Assembly (NCBI RefSeq): GCF_001507435.1
Contig: NZ_LMWH01000305.1
Coordinates: forward strand, 1 to 17,573
Source: Streptomyces sp. NRRL F-5122
Lineage (GTDB): Bacteria > Actinomycetota > Actinomycetes > Streptomycetales > Streptomycetaceae
Reading direction: 5' to 3'
DNA length: 17,573 nucleotides
The notes beneath the pieces are model-generated. The model was not told the origin of the DNA, did not search any database, and was given only the letters and a program-made list of their open reading frames with translations. Both the position numbers and the translations under genes were made by a program. This document shows, piece by piece, positions 17,387 to 17,573 of this stretch (its first letter is position 1; every line of letters begins with the position of its first letter).

Positions 17387-17498
17387 AAGCGCCGGCGGCC
17401 GTCTCCATGTGCGGCCTGTTGTCCGGATGCCTGTCGGCTGCCCGACCTTCTACCCTGTGGCGGGCGGCTGAGCGGGGGGGGTGCCTCTATGTCTTTCG

Positions 17499-17573
17499 TC
17501 AAGCGTGGCGTGGGGTTCTGGGTTCGTAGAAGGTGCCGTCGCGGAGCATGGCGAACAGCACGTTGATGCGTTG
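17499..17573 (-). mobile_element. C-terminal end of an IS110-family transposase, cut by the window edge
   Basis: On the minus strand the window ends in an open frame of 24 codons closing with TGA (17501-17499). The peptide contains RINVLFAMLRDGTFYEPR, which matches the conserved C-terminus of IS110-family DEDD transposases from actinomycetes (R-NVL-A-LRD---Y). The catalytic parts lie beyond 17573. IS110 elements lack ordinary terminal inverted repeats and, in known members, carry a guide (bridge) RNA in a non-coding end. Whether this copy is intact cannot be judged from 75 bases. Confidence 0.75.

Larger units (their letters stand above)
17170..17498. other. 329-bp region without a recognised gene, between DUF805 and an insertion sequence
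   Basis: The part next to DUF805 should contain its promoter, but I could not fix one convincingly. On the opposite strand there is a near-consensus promoter (17243-17270), a short open frame (17285-17356) and a palindromic hairpin (17368-17386). A run of eight G (17474-17481) precedes GTGCCTCTATG, close to the end of the IS110-type transposase. The insertion-sequence boundary is likely to lie around 17470-17490, but it cannot be fixed without an empty site for comparison. Confidence 0.5.

Overview
The window looks like chromosomal DNA from a Streptomyces or a close actinomycete relative. The evidence is very high GC, frequent GTG starts, Tat and lipoprotein signals, an F420-type oxidoreductase, GC-rich hairpin terminators without T-tracts, and the tail of an IS110-type transposase. 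There are twelve complete or nearly complete genes plus two genes cut by the window edges. Most are single-gene transcription units, arranged divergently or convergently and separated by strong inverted repeats.

Layout. Positions 1-96 are the last 31 codons of a truncated gene (+), followed by a perfect 20-bp hairpin. 327-2870 (-) is a secreted protein with two discoidin/CBM32 domains and a tandem beta-helix body, probably glycan-active. It is followed by about 640 bp of non-coding DNA. 3513-5015 (-) is a secreted LVIVD-repeat beta-propeller, divergent from 5207-5866 (+), a DUF305 lipoprotein. 6019-7245 (-) is a Tat-exported GH88 unsaturated glucuronyl hydrolase. 7468-9108 (+) is phosphoglucomutase. 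9183-9614 (-) and 9680-11161 (+) form a MarR regulator/DHA2 exporter pair. 11296-11727 (+) is a Ddn-like F420 oxidoreductase. 11867-13417 (+) is a membrane protein with a bacterial PH-like domain. 13533-14435 (-) and 14625-15554 (+) form an atypical SDR/LysR divergent pair. 15757-16734 (+) is a nitronate monooxygenase. 16819-17169 (-) is a small DUF805 membrane protein. 17170-17498 has no recognisable gene but holds a near-consensus promoter and a hairpin. 17499-17573 (-) is the C-terminus of an IS110-family transposase.

How the genes fit together. Three themes can be supported. (1) Extracellular carbohydrate handling: the discoidin/beta-helix protein and the GH88 hydrolase are both secreted and lie within 4 kb, and phosphoglucomutase next door is core sugar-phosphate metabolism. 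A shared pathway is inference only. (2) Two classical regulator/target divergons, MarR with an exporter and LysR with an SDR, each with an inverted repeat in the shared intergenic region. (3) An extracytoplasmic LVIVD propeller/DUF305 pair. Both proteins have regularly placed histidines, and the lipoprotein also has a Met/His-rich linker, which suggests metal handling. I regard this pair as the least described biology here. I see no CRISPR array, tRNA, rRNA or obvious defence system.
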